Part shown: positions 12,287 through 24,670 of the stretch, piece by piece
How the letters are laid out: every line of letters begins with the position of its first letter
Position numbering within the stretch: position 1 is the first letter of the stretch
Source of the DNA: Cannabis sativa
Taxonomy: Eukaryota; Streptophyta; Magnoliopsida; Rosales; Cannabaceae
Assembly: GCF_029168945.1 (NCBI RefSeq)
Contig: NC_083605.1
Location: forward strand, 34,981,280-35,045,279
DNA length: 64,000 nt
Direction: 5' to 3'
Translations under genes and position numbers: made by a program
Notes under the pieces: model-generated
What the model was told of the DNA's origin: nothing
Seen by the model: only the letters and a program-made list of their open reading frames with translations
Database searches by the model: none

Positions 12287-14355
12287 TGTAACGCCCTAAT
12301 GCTAAGGCACGCTACAGTGCTTTTTCAATAATTGTGCAATCTTTCTTTATCAAAGAAAGTTCTTGAAAAACGTGTCAAATTAAAACTTTTGCATTAAATA
12401 CTAAACTTTGTAATTTAATAAAATATTTACAAGTGCCGGGATCCCGATTTTTAAAACTTTACAAACTTTACTTTTTAAGCATACATTCCAAAATATACAG
12501 ATTTACAGGTCGCACAGCGACTTTCAAAATACAACTCCCAGATGTCCCGAGACCGAACACTCCAGGTCGCGCTGCTTGACATGTACAATCTCACCCGAGC
12601 TCAGGTTCACTCCTGTTCAGCTTTCGCCTTTCCTTTACCTACACAAGGAAGCAGAAACTGTGAGTCAACAGACTCAGTAAGAAATGCATATAACATATCA
12701 TATAATTTCCGACCTGTAAATAGGCGCCCATACACCTATTTACAGAGCTTAACAGATGAGTATGAACGTTCTAACTGGGACACGACCATGTACCATGTAC
12801 CACATACACTCATTATACCTTCGTATTAGTATAGGTAAGGTATGACCGCACCCTGAGTACTATCTAGTGTTGTACCACAACCACCTTGTACCTTCCCGTA
12901 CAAGTGCTGGTAACACTATGATGTACTTTCAAACATCACACACCTTACCAATGCACTCCGTACCACAACCGTACAAGTGTTGGTAGCGTATGAATCACAA
13001 TAAATAAGCATGTATACATATTAACACATACATACATTCAGATAATCACATCATACATTATACACAGTTCTTACCTGTTTTCCGAATTCAAGTGTGCTAG
13101 CCGACCTGAACGGAATTTCTGTGCTAGATGGATGCCCTAATCACATTTTGAAACCGGGTAAGTCATATGATTAAAACCCTAATCCCGGGAAACCCAAAAC
13201 CAAAACCCTAGGTTCTGCAATACTCTAAAGGGGTTATTCTAACTCTGGAAATGGGGAAACACCCAACCAAGGTACCGAAATGGACAAAAATTGAGAAAAC
13301 GAAGTGTTCGGGAATCCTGCCAAAACCGGCAAACCGGTTTTTGGGGCATGGCAAACCGGTTTGCCGGTTTGCACCAGTATTCCCAAAACACTTCCTTCTT
13401 TGCTCAATTTTCCACCAAATGATACCAAATTCTCCAGAGCTCCTAATCAAGGCATACACAATAAAACCCAGCCAGTATTTCACAGAAAAACACAATAAAT
13501 ATCAACTTGCCATTAAAGCTTAAAGCTTGAACTCAAAGCTTAGAATTGTTCAAAACCAACAACCAATCTCTAAACCAGCTACCATGAACTAGAATTAAGC
13601 TAAACAAACCTTAAAATTCGAACTAAGCAAACCTTAAACCCTAACAGCCCCTAATACCCAAAATCACCTCAAAAACCAACCTACAACTTCATGAACTTGA
13701 AAGAGAAAGGAGCTAGGGTTACCTTAGATATTTTCCCTTGAATCCTTGGATGGAAATACAGAAATTATGAAGAAACTTTGGGTTTTTCCTTCTGGTTTGA
13801 GAGAGCCGAACCCCAAGAGAGAGAAAAGAGGATTGGTTCTTGATTTTCTTTAATTTTTTAATCTCTTTTTCAAAATAAAACTCCTTTTCATTTAGTTAAA
13901 ATTTCAAAATAAAATAGGTGTCATTACTAAGGGCAGCCACCTACCCCTCACCAATTAAGAAAAGACTAAAAAGCACTTAAGGTTAAAACTTGGTTAATTC
14001 TAAAGCTAGGGGTAAAATGGTCAATTCCATAACCCCGCTCAATCCCGATAAAATATTTTCTCTAAAATATTTCCCACTATGAAATAAGGTTCTAAACTTA
14101 CCCATGTGATCAATCTAGCCATCCATCGCATTTTCCGTTGTCGCCAAACAAAAATTACAAAAATAACATATTGCACATACAAGCTAGATAATACCCCTAG
14201 AGTTTAATAAAATCTCCGAAATTGAGAAATTATAACTCTAATATTTATTTCTAAATATTGGGGTCCACAAATAAATTAATTCACAAATAATAATAAAATA
14301 ATAAAAATTAGTGCTAATTGCCTTTACTAATCCATATACTAGAGCGGTCATTACA
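12287..14355 (-). mobile_element. Solo LTR S2 (Gypsy) inside the G2 LTR
   Basis: This 2,069-bp LTR is flanked by TATAC on both sides (12282-12286 and 14356-14360), a perfect 5-bp target duplication. It belongs to the S1 family: the first 40 bases are nearly identical and the order of blocks is the same. It contains palindromic cassettes at about 13323-13372, where ACCGGCAAACCGGT-type cores replace those of S1, and a diverged tandem-repeat block at 12780-13000. Confidence 0.92.
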
Positions 14356-15101
14356 TATACGTATAAACTTTTATAATAATCTTACCTTGTTTTCAGATTC
14401 AAATGTGTCGGTCAACCTGAATGGAAATTTATGCGTTGAACGGAAGCCCTATGTCATAATCATGCAAAATAAGTAAACAACTTGCTAAAACCCTTTTTGA
14501 GGACCTAAACTCAAAACTAAAAGTTTCCCTATCGATAAGTAGCATGGCAAAACCCTAAATATTAGAAAAACGCAAAAAAAAAAACAAGACTTTGGAAAAA
14601 CTTCTTGAAAAATGGCAGATCATTTTTGTAAAAACAGCAAACTGTTTTTCTAGGTCATACCAACAAAAATGGTAGACCAATTCTGAGAAAATGGTCTGCT
14701 GTTTTCTGCTTCAGAAACACACCAAATCTCATTGCTTCCTTAAAACAACACCAAACTTCAAGATATTCTCTAGAACACGTAATTAGGGCCTAATAAATAT
14801 AAACCAAGCAATAAAAGTAGTTATAACTCAAAATAACTACAATCAACCCTTAAATTAAACCCAAACAAACTTAAAATAACTTAAATCAACCATAGAAAAC
14901 ATCCCACAACTCCTAGGGTTCAAATAGAACCACTTCTCAACAAATGTATGCTTAAAATCAAAGAAAAACCTTCAAAACTAAAAAGAAAAAGGTTCTAAGG
15001 CCTTACCTCATATTGTACCACTAAAACCCCTTGATTTCAAACTAAATTCCCTAAAATTTGATGAATGATTGGCTTAGTTTTTGCTAGTTCTTCTTAGGCT
15101 G

Positions 15102-15231
<130 letters not shown>

Positions 15232-15760
15232 AAGCTTTGTTTTATTTTTATGTTTATCTTATAAAATAAACCAATCTCTTTTCAATAAATTCCTAATTAT
15301 TCAGCTAGAAAAGACAAAATAAAGCCCTCCAATTCCACTAAATGAAAACATCAGCTTAAGGCAAAATTCTCATTTTACCCTTATTTCAAGCTTAAGCAAC
15401 CTTAAGGTTTAGGAGTAAAATAGTAAAATACCATAACCCCGCCTAATTCAGATATTTTAAATACCAAATAAATGTACCCCGCTAAAATAAAAGTTCTAAA
15501 CCAACCCGTGTGACACTAACGACCAACTGTCGCATTTTCATCGTCACTAGGCAAAATTCACAAAACTATTAAATTGCACATATAGTGTAAATAATACACG
15601 TAGAGTTTAATAAAATCTCTGAAATTGAGAAATTATAACCTTATTACCTATTTCTTAAATATAAGGTCAACATAATAAAATAACCACATATAACCATATA
15701 ATATAATTAATTAGTGCTTATTGACTTACTAATTCATATTCTAAGTATGCGGTCATTACA

Positions 15761-15802
15761 ATTATCCCCCTATTAAAAGGTTTTCGTCCTCGAAATCATT
15801 TC
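15761..15802 (-). other. Polypurine tract and 3' end of the G2 internal region
   Basis: The minus strand reads an AGGACGAAAACC segment followed by AATAGGGGGATAAT directly before the LTR. A GGACGAAA motif and a G-run just before the 3' LTR are typical of plant chromovirus elements; G3 has the same arrangement at 59326-59358. Confidence 0.85.
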
Positions 15803-18800
15803 TAAATAACTCTAAATAATGAGTCCTCTAATTGGACTCTCTCCCAGGTGGTTTTCCACACCAAAATATACTTCAGAGTTTATGTTACAACTCATTCCAT
15901 ATATTATCAAATACTTACTCATCATCAATACATGACCACTACCATGTATTTTTGGTAATGCTAAAGATAAATTAGACGGTATGTTACCTGTCTACTTAGG
16001 GCCTAGCTTGCCCTTCCCTTTTGAAGTGTTCCACACCTTCGATAAATGAGGCTCGTAGGTTTATAATTTTTTGCCTACCCACACTTCAAATCTACATAAC
16101 CTCCCTCCCAAAGCATTCCACACCTCTGATAGGTGAGGCTCGTAGGTTTATAATCTCCTACCTACGATTTGCATCCATAAAAACTTTTTGTTGTAGTAGA
16201 ATTCTAATAACCTGAACCAATTCAGATCGAACATATTAGGGCTTTATAACTCAAATCATGAGTCATCTAACACATACTTTCTTAACATCTCAACATGAGT
16301 ATGTCACTTGCCCAAAATTCTCAAGAATTCTAATAGCCTCAAAACTTAGGGTTTACTTACTCTTCCCAAAACACTTCACCTTTGCATTGTTGAACCTTGT
16401 AAGAAAACATGTTCTCCTACCTGAAACTCTATGTCTTTGCGCTTGCTTTGCGAAGAAAGCCTCCAAGCCTTGATTTTTCTCTATTGCCCCACTGGTTCCC
16501 TATACTAACTCATGGTCTAAATATTTCTTTTCTCTGGTCTCATCCCAATGAATTAGAAAATGACATTTCCTACCATACAACATCTCATAAGGAGCCATCC
16601 TTATTATACTCTGATAGTTGTTGCTATAGGAAAACTCTATCAGGGGAATTTATCTACTCCATGAACCCTCAAAGTCTATAACATAGACTCGTAACAAATC
16701 TTCTAATATCTGACTTGTCCTCTCGGACTTACCATCTATTTGAGGGTGAAAAGTTGTACCAAACTTCAGCTTTTTGCCCATGGCGCTCTGAAGAATTTTC
16801 CAAACTTAGAAGTGAATTTTGAATCCCTCTCCAAAACAATTGATTTTAGAGCTCCATGGAGACAAACTATCTCTAGCACATACAACTTCGCATATTGATA
16901 CACTGTATAAGTTATTTTTACTGGCAAAAAGTACGCTGATTTTTGTGAAATGATTCACAACAATCCAAACTGAATCATACATTCATGGGGTTCTAGGTAA
17001 ACTAACGATGAAGTCCATTCCAACTTCTTCCTATTTCCACTCGGGAAGTGCCAAAGGTTGTAGTAACCCTACTAGTTTCTGATGTCTTGCTTTAAAATTA
17101 CTGGCAAGTTAAACACTTAGATGCATGATCAAATATTTCATCCCACACCACCATTACTAAAGTTTCAAATCTTGGTACATTTTGGTGGTACTTGGATGTA
17201 ATGAATAAGGAGTAATATAAACATCATCCAATATTTCTTTCTTGATTTCAATACTACTCGGAACACAAACTTGAGTTTTATAATGTAACATTCTACTATC
17301 TGAGATTGAGAAGTCCTTAGCCCAAAAAACTAACACTCCCTCTCAAAACTTAATGAACCCAAAATCTTCTAATTGCGCACCTTTGATTCTTTTTAGCACA
17401 TTGGACTGAATTGTCAAGTTATATAGTTTTCCAACCACAAACTCAACTCCAGCCTTGACTAAATCAGTCGCTAACTGAGGAGAGATCATTATGGTACTGA
17501 AAACTTGCTCGGTTACTTTTCTGCTCAAAGCATTCGCTACCACATTGGTTTTTTTTTTGAGGTGATACAAAATCTCACAATCACAATCCTTGATTAACTC
17601 AAACTACCATCTTTGTCTCATATTTAAATCTTATTATTAAAAGAAGTACTTGATACTCTTGTATTCAGTATAGATTTCACATTTCTCTTGTAGAAATAAT
17701 GCCACCAAATCTTTAGGGCAAACACAATAACAACAAGTTCCAAATCATGTATCGGGTAACATTTCTCATACTCCTTCAATTGACGAGAAGCATAAGCAAT
17801 GACCTTGTCAGCCTACATCATAACTCATCCCAAACCCTATCTGGATCCATCACAGTATACGACAAATTTTTCTTGATCTGATGGCAAATCTAACACTTGT
17901 ACCAAAATCAGTCGCTGCTTTATTTCCTAGAAATTAGTTTCACACTTATCAGACCATATAAATTGTTGATTCTTTTTAGCTAACTATATTAATGGCATGG
18001 AGATCTTGGAATATCCTTCAAAAAACCATTGATAATACTCGGCTAATCCAATAAAACTTTTAGCTTCAGAAACAGTCTTTGGTCTCAGCCAATTCTTAAC
18101 TGATTCTATTTTCCCTGGATCAACCATGATTCCATCTTTTTCGACAATGTGACCTAGAAAAGATACTTGCAATAACCAAAGCACGCACTTCTTAAACATT
18201 ACATATAACTTGTGATCTCTATGTCATTGCAAAACCATTCAAAGATGTTTCTCATGCTCCACTTGAGTCTAAGAGTATACAAGGATGTCATTGATAAACA
18301 CTATGACATAATTATCGAGGAAATCCTTAAGCACCCTGTTAAAATAGCCATAAAGGTTGCCAGAGCATTTGTTAACCCAAAAGACAACACCAAGAGCTCA
18401 TAATAACCAAATCTAATCTGAAATACAATCTTCGAAATGTCTTCTTCTTGGATTCTTAACTGATTATAACCCGAGTGTAAATCCATCTTGAAGAAAACTA
18501 CTTTCCTTGAATTTGATCAAACAAATCATCAATTTTTGGCAATGGATACTTGTTCTTGATCGTCAACTTATTTTATTGCCAATAGTCAATATACATCTAA
18601 AGGAATCCATCATTCTTTTTCATGAATAGAACCGGAGCTCCCCAGGGTGACACTCTGAGTTGGGTAACCCTTAACTCAAGCATCTCTTGAAGATGTATTT
18701 TTAATTCCTTAAGCTCTATCGGAGCCATTCAATAATGTGCCTTAGAATTAGATTCTGCTCTAGGTGCAAAATCGATGATAAAGTAATATCCCACTGTGGG

Positions 18801-19130
18801 GATCATCCTAGTAACTCATCAGGATACATGTCTAGAAAGTCCTTTACTATCCAGACATCCACAGACCCAAATGTTTTGGGTTTGCTAGAGTCAATCATAA
18901 CTACTAGGTGTGCATGATCCTGTAGTAGGTTCCTGATCTTCACTAACAAAAAGATCATGACTCTAATCCCAAACTGATTCCACAAAAACCGAAAGTTCTT
19001 CATCATCTAACTGAGAAGTCAACTCCTTATCTTTTGATCCATGGTAACTACGTACTTCAACTAGAAATCCATTCTTGAAATAATACCATAGTTTGTTAAA
19101 CTAACTTGGTTGACTCCAAAATCTAAACTA
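15803..19130 (-). pseudogene. Gypsy G2 pol remnant (protease end, RT, RNase H, integrase)
   Basis: Read from right to left on the minus strand: a protease remnant near 19080-19110; an N-terminal RT linker with VDVWIVKDFLDMYPDELLG (18803-18860 region); RT with MDLHSGYNQLRIQEEDI and LSFGLTNA (18486-18380); the RT thumb with [18 protein letters not shown] (18170-18080); the RNase H end and linker near 17570-17343 with a NVVANALSRK motif; and integrase near 16730 with a recognisable TTFHPQIDGKSERT stretch around the catalytic Glu. Stops and frameshifts lie between nearly all blocks, and the longest open stretch is about 75 codons. This is the standard Gypsy pol order. It has no coding capacity. 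Confidence 0.85.
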
Positions 19131-20890
19131 GACTTTTAAGCAACGCTCGCTCGCTAGATTGATAAGAGGGAAATAATTATTAAGTTATTATAAGAGAGAT
19201 ATAACAAATTTATAGTAGTTCACTCCTTGTATTGAGAAAGTAATAGAGCTATGTCTACTTTGAGTTTTTATTTTTCATGAGATGGTATTACAGAAAAAGG
19301 TTAAGTGTCAAAGCTCCAATTTCTAAAGAGAGAAGCTCTGACCTTGTGGGTAGTTTTTTGAATGTGAAAAATGAGCTAACGGGGCTCTCCTTTTATAGGT
19401 GAAGGAGGCCCACAAAAATAGGGAAAAAATACAAGTTAGTTATTTTTGACTATAGATGATTATCTAATGGTGAAAATTAACTTTTGGAGTTGACAGTCAT
19501 TTTTTGGAGCCTGACAGGACTAGCCGCGAGTAACCTGGAGCTTATTTTTGTAACTCTCATGGGGGTAAAATTTGGGGCCGATAGCTTCAGAATTGCAATT
19601 GAAGTGTTATATATGACTTGATAGAGCATTGAAATAGCTTCAAAGCGCAAGGTTAATCACATCAATCAGATTAATATTGATTGAGTTATGTTTATTTTAC
19701 TAAAGTGTGTACATGACCTAATGCCCAAGTTGACATCTGCGTGCCTATGTTGACATATGACGCCAACTTGGATGTTGGGTAAGAGAAAAAATGTCGAGAG
19801 GATGTACTTTATGATTCCTAAGTAATATTTTGATATCACTTAGTATGTTTCGATGTTTTAGCAAAGCTAGTTACCAGTTTTCAAAGATGTTATTCTGTAG
19901 AAATGAGAGACTCAAAACTCTTCATTTTTGAGTGAGTTTCCCACGTTGGAAATGAGAAGTTATGAATTTGACTTCTCTCACTTCATGGATCTTAGTTATT
20001 GTGAAAAACTAGACAGAAAATCAAAACAAAATCATAATCAAATAAGCAGAACCCAGCGCATCAGGCCATTTTTCAACCTAGGCACTGAGTACTTCATTTT
20101 TGAGCTCCTAGTTTGTCATTTTGATACTTCCAAGGTTCTTGAACTTGAGGACGAGGTCTCCTACCCTATTTTGACCATTCCGGGTTCAATGGTCAAATCA
20201 AATTGGGTATTTAAGCAATCAAAACTAGCACACCAGGTTAATTGTCAACCTGGGCGCTAGACCCAGCACCAGGTCAACCTGGGCACTGGGCCCTGTTTCC
20301 AGGGTCTCAGGATTGTGGTTTTCTCCCCAAGTTTGCATAAATTTTCATTATTTCTGATGATGGAAAAAATGCCCGAAACACTTTTTTGAGAATTTTGTTA
20401 GAAGTAGCCCAGGTTGACAATATGTCAACCTTTTCCTAAAATAGTTGAATCTTAATCTTTACAAAAAATAGAGAAGATGCTCAAAAGATTCTTAAAACAA
20501 TCATTAGAATCAAGCCAAATTCACAAAATGTCAACTTGGGTGCTAGGCCAGCCCTAGGTGTCAACCTAGGCACTAGACCTTGCTTCTAGCACCCAAGAAA
20601 TACTTTTTCTTCCTCGAAAGTACATATTTCTCCATTTTTTATGAATACAAAGAAAATGCAAAAGTTGGATCGTTGATCTAATACTTAGGCACCAGATGCT
20701 CAAAAATGAACTTCCTTCAAATCTAATTTTGATGCCTCAAATATGTCCTTGGTATGTCTAGTTAATGCCCTAATGCAAGTTTTGACCCATTTTCACTAAG
20801 ACGGTGCCAGAAACGGAAACCTTGGTTGGGAATGTCAACTTGGGCCCTATGAACATTAATACAATTCATAAACTAAATATTACTAAAATA
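19131..20890 (-). other. LTR-like sequence of unassigned family
   Basis: The minus strand has features of an LTR promoter and R/U5 region: CCTATAAAAGG near 19394-19404, then about 250 bp containing AATAAA-like signals, ending near 19131 at the junction with G2. The 5' part (19700-20850) contains many scattered copies, in both orientations, of a motif close to TCAACCTGGGCACTAG. I found no convincing target duplication, primer binding site or polypurine tract, so it could be a truncated LTR or solo LTR. A 110-codon ORF at 19928-20260 has no recognisable domain. The boundaries are approximate. Confidence 0.4.
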
Positions 20891-21771
20891 CCACTTCTTC
20901 TACTACTTCAGCCGCACAGAATGAAATAAAGAACCTCATGCACACAACCTTCGATCGACAAACCCAACAACCCAACACAATCGAAATAAAATGCAAGCAA
21001 AAAGAGAATTACCATTAATTTCAGCGACTACACCTGAGAAGATGACTGGAATTAATTAAGATAGGGTTGTTTCAAATTCATGAAAAAAAGTGCAAAAAAA
21101 AAATATTACGAAACTATAATTTAACTATAAATCCAGTTTAATTCTCATAAAACTAATGTCCTGACTTCAATTTTCATATCCATGAAATGCGAATCTCAAA
21201 AAGTTGAAATGGAGTTCCTAAACAATCCAACTCAAGTATAATCCAAAAAAAAAAAATTACATCAATACTATAGTTAAATGTTTATCTCGATGTATTTTTG
21301 TTGTTTTCTAAATTTCTAATGGTGAATTTGTTCATATTAAATCACGAATAGACATATAGATAGAGTTACGTACATGGAAACATTGTTCTGATTTTTAATG
21401 TTTCATAACAGTTGCATAAATATTTTGCTACCAGTTGTTTCTCCACACATTACTATTAAGGTAGAAATAATTATTGATCATTGACAAAAAAAAATCCTGA
21501 CAAATAATTTCTTATAGATACACATTCACATTTAATATTTCTAGTTACAATTAAGTTGCTTGTTAGTTGAATAATAGTTTTGCTACTACAATATTATGGT
21601 ATCATAAAAACAGGGCTCGGAATTATCAAATACGCGACCTGAATAGATAAAACATGATTGTTGTAGTACTCGATTGTATTAAATATGCAGAACTATTAGC
21701 TGTTTCGTGGTTTTATGTTAGTTGGCACGCAACATATATAATTGTTGCATTACAGTTTCATCACAATTGGC
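20891..21771. other. Low-copy AT-rich sequence left of the C2 insertion
   Basis: No repeat seen elsewhere in the window occurs here. On the minus strand it lies downstream of the split ORF at 21772. One 21-base segment (21013-21033) is bounded by plausible splice signals, TTCTCAG before and GTAATT after, so it could be an exon of that gene. This is weak evidence. Confidence 0.35.
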
Positions 21772-21983
21772 TTAAAATTGACTTCTTCTTTCCCTTCTGG
21801 CCGTCAATGTTAAATTTCTTTTAGGCAAAGACACCTTCAACTTCTTCTTTACTAGAGGATGACCACCTGTAGCCACAGGGAGAAGCAAAATCGGAGTCAT
21901 CATAATCGATGACTGGACGTTTCCCTTAGCCTTATTAGCAACTGATTTATGATCCATTTTTAAAACCTTTTTTGGCAATAGAG
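21772..21983 (-). pseudogene. 3' part of a small host ORF split by Copia C2
   Basis: On the minus strand this open stretch continues, in frame, from the 12 codons at 32949-32914 on the far side of C2, when one copy of the 5-bp target duplication is removed. The combined ORF would have 80 codons, start at the ATG at 32949 and end with a TAA at 21772. The product is basic, with a Lys-rich segment (KKKLKV) and a C-terminal Arg cluster, and has no domain I recognise. It could be a complete small gene, a first exon or chance. The in-frame join and the pyrimidine-rich 5' side favour a real transcript. C2 lies in the same orientation and separates the two parts by 10.9 kb. Confidence 0.4.
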
Positions 21984-22309
21984 TGTTGGAAATATTTTAC
22001 CAGGAACTAGATTTACTAACAAGTATGTTTCATTAGCATCCTAATATGAATTCTAAAACAATGAAATAAACACATATAAAGTTTAGGAAACCTTACATTG
22101 GGTGCAGCGGAATAAATTGACTCCTTCCGTTCAGATCTCTAGCCCTTGATTCCTTTCTGTAGCAGAGCATCACCAAGATCTGAACCTGGATCTCTTTCTC
22201 TCCTTCCTTGAGCCTGATTCTCTTTCTTGTTAATTGGATTCTTCACAATCTTCCACACTATGATTGAGATACCACTTGATGTGTGTGGGCACTCACTCAT
22301 TCACTCAAG
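21984..22309 (-). repeat. LTR fragment A of C2
   Basis: About 326 bp matching the first part of LTR B (22816 onward, plus-strand order), from TGTTGG to CACTCAAG. At 22309 it switches abruptly into leader sequence. The same few bases, AGTGTG, occur at the matching leader position near 30581, which suggests joining by very short homology or template switching. Confidence 0.9.
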
Positions 22310-22815
22310 AGTGTGCTACCCAAGAGGCTGCACGTGCAACCTCCAGAGGCTGCAAATCAGCTCGAACGCGCGCGGAGCTAAGGTGCCCAGCCGAGGTTTC
22401 TCTACATTTGCAGGATGCAAGGTGGGCGGGTGCAGGGTGTTCGTGGGCGTGATGCTCGGATTCAGACAATGCTTGTTCGAGGCACACGCGTGCGCACGAC
22501 TTCCTTGTCTGAAGCCTGATCCGTGCGATTGAGCATCCATGGACACCCGATTTTCCAAAATTCATACCTTTCTCAATTTTTATCGGAATTAAGTTCCGTA
22601 AAAACGAAAAATTGCTTAATTTTTCACAAGGAACCAAAATAAAATATTTTCAAAAATAAAAAAAAAATATATATTTTTCATGGAAAAAGGTTCTGTACAA
22701 CACATACATTCATCAAATAACACATAAACCACATGAAGCCATCCAAATCAACACAAATTATCGTTTTAATTTATATTTCATGAAAGTAAATCATTACCAT
22801 GGCTCTGATACCAGT
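22310..22815 (-). repeat. Leader fragment and primer binding site of the deleted C2 unit
   Basis: It matches 30582-31059 closely: a GC-rich cassette (22310-22545), AT-rich leader, then the tRNA-Met primer binding site at 22796-22813 adjoining LTR B. It holds the 5'-most internal sequence of the second unit; everything further downstream of that unit is missing. Confidence 0.9.
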
Positions 22816-24670
22816 TGTTGGAAATATTTTACCAGGATCTAGATTTACTAACAAGTATGTTTCATTAACATCCTAATATGAATTCTAAAACGATGAAATA
22901 AACACATATAAAGTTTAGGAAACCTTACATTGGGTGCAGCAGAATATAATGACTCCTTCCGTTCAGATCTTTAGCGCTTGATTCCTTTCTGTAGCAGAGC
23001 ATCACCAAGATCTGAACCTGGATCTCTTTCTCTCCTTCCTTGAGCCTGATTCTCCTTCTTGTTGATTGGATTCTTCACAGTCTTCCACACTATGATTGAG
23101 ATACCACTTCATGTGTGTGGGCACTCACTCATTCACTCAAGGTTCAAAAATATAGAAGAAGAAAAGAGAGGGAAGTGGCAGCTAAGACTTTACTCTGAAG
23201 GAATGAGATGCATCATCTATCTTTTCCTGAAGCCATCACTACCTATTTATAAGTAACGACCTAGGTTTAGGTTAGAATTATTTGGCATTAAAATAATAGA
23301 AAAATAAATTGTACAATCTTAGTGTGGCCGGCCATAGGATGTTATTGGGCCCCAATTGGCAATTTTGCCATTTTGTCATTTTTCTATCCCATTTCTCAAA
23401 AACGCCAATTTTTCAATTTAACCACTTAAATGTCAATTCCAACTATTTAATAACTAAAAATTAATTATTAAATAATATTGTCATTTAATATATTTATTAA
23501 TTAGACATATAAAGTCTCTTAATTAACAAATAAAACCTAGAATCTCTTTTCTTCACAATTTTTCCCTTGCTTAGTGAAAATTCATAAACTAGACATAGTC
23601 TAATTTTAGAATTAAAATTGATTAATTAAAATCAATTAACTGAGTCTTACAAGCAGTATGATCTCAACTAGTATGGGGACCATGGGCCTATATAACCGAG
23701 CTTCCAATAAGCTGAACCGAATTTACCAAGTAAATTCCCTAACTTATTAATTCCTTGTTGAATCCACTCATAGAACTTAGAATTGTACTCTCAGTCATAT
23801 AGAACGCTCTATATGTTCCACGATATAGATACGCTATTAATTATCCATTGTTATAATCCTAATTTGATCAATGATCCTCTAATAGATGATCTACATTGTA
23901 TAGGAACTACATTACCGTTACACCCTTCAATGTATTTTATCCTTAAAACACTTAGCTTTGTATAAATGATATTTTAGCGAAGTGAAATGAGTACTCAACC
24001 ATTTATCTCTGTTTAGCCAAGCTAGAAGGAAATCATCGTTTCACTTCTAAATACCTATAGAAGTTATATATTCCATATCTATGTTTAGCACTCCCACTCA
24101 ATTATACTATCATGTTCCCAAAATGTACGTATCACCCTGACCCAAAAGTAGGCTTAACTAACAAATCAAAGAACATGTATAATACTCTTGAGATCGAACC
24201 TAATCATATCAGGATTAAGATCATTTGATCTAGGATCAACTAGGTGATATTGAACTGAATAGATATTACGGTAAATTTAACATATCTAATCAAAGTTCAA
24301 TATCGCTCCCTTCCGATGTATACTCCATACATTCGATATTGGTAAACTTTGCCAATGCCCTGGAAAGGACATAACACTTATCCAAGGTGTAAGAATAATT
24401 ATCGCTGATTATCATGCCAGTCTAAATCCAGTGAATTGACAAATCAGGGAATGAAACTTTCGAACATATAATCAAGATTATATTCCACTGTGCTGACAAC
24501 ACTATAATCATTAAGAAATACATATGTTCTAGACTAATAGAATTTATACACTAAATAATCATGAAATAAATCATGCGAACCATACAACATAAAATGTTAT
24601 TTCTGATCTTTATTAACTAGTAAATCTGATTATATTGAAATGGGTTTTATTTAAGGCACAAAACCCAACA
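22816..24670 (-). repeat. LTR B of C2 (shared middle LTR)
   Basis: A complete 1,855-bp LTR, TGTTGG to CCAACA. It is followed on the right by a polypurine tract (it is the 3' LTR of the main unit) and preceded on the left by a primer binding site (it is the 5' LTR of the deleted unit). It differs from LTR C by scattered substitutions only. Confidence 0.93.

Noticed and set aside
19928..20260. 110-codon ORF in the LTR-like region
   Set aside because: No recognisable domain, and the surrounding sequence behaves like an LTR. It could be coding but nothing supports it.
22227..22637. Several 80-110 codon ORFs in both strands of the GC-rich Copia leader cassette
   Set aside because: High GC content lowers stop frequency. 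The frames overlap on both strands and are not preserved cleanly between the two cassette copies.
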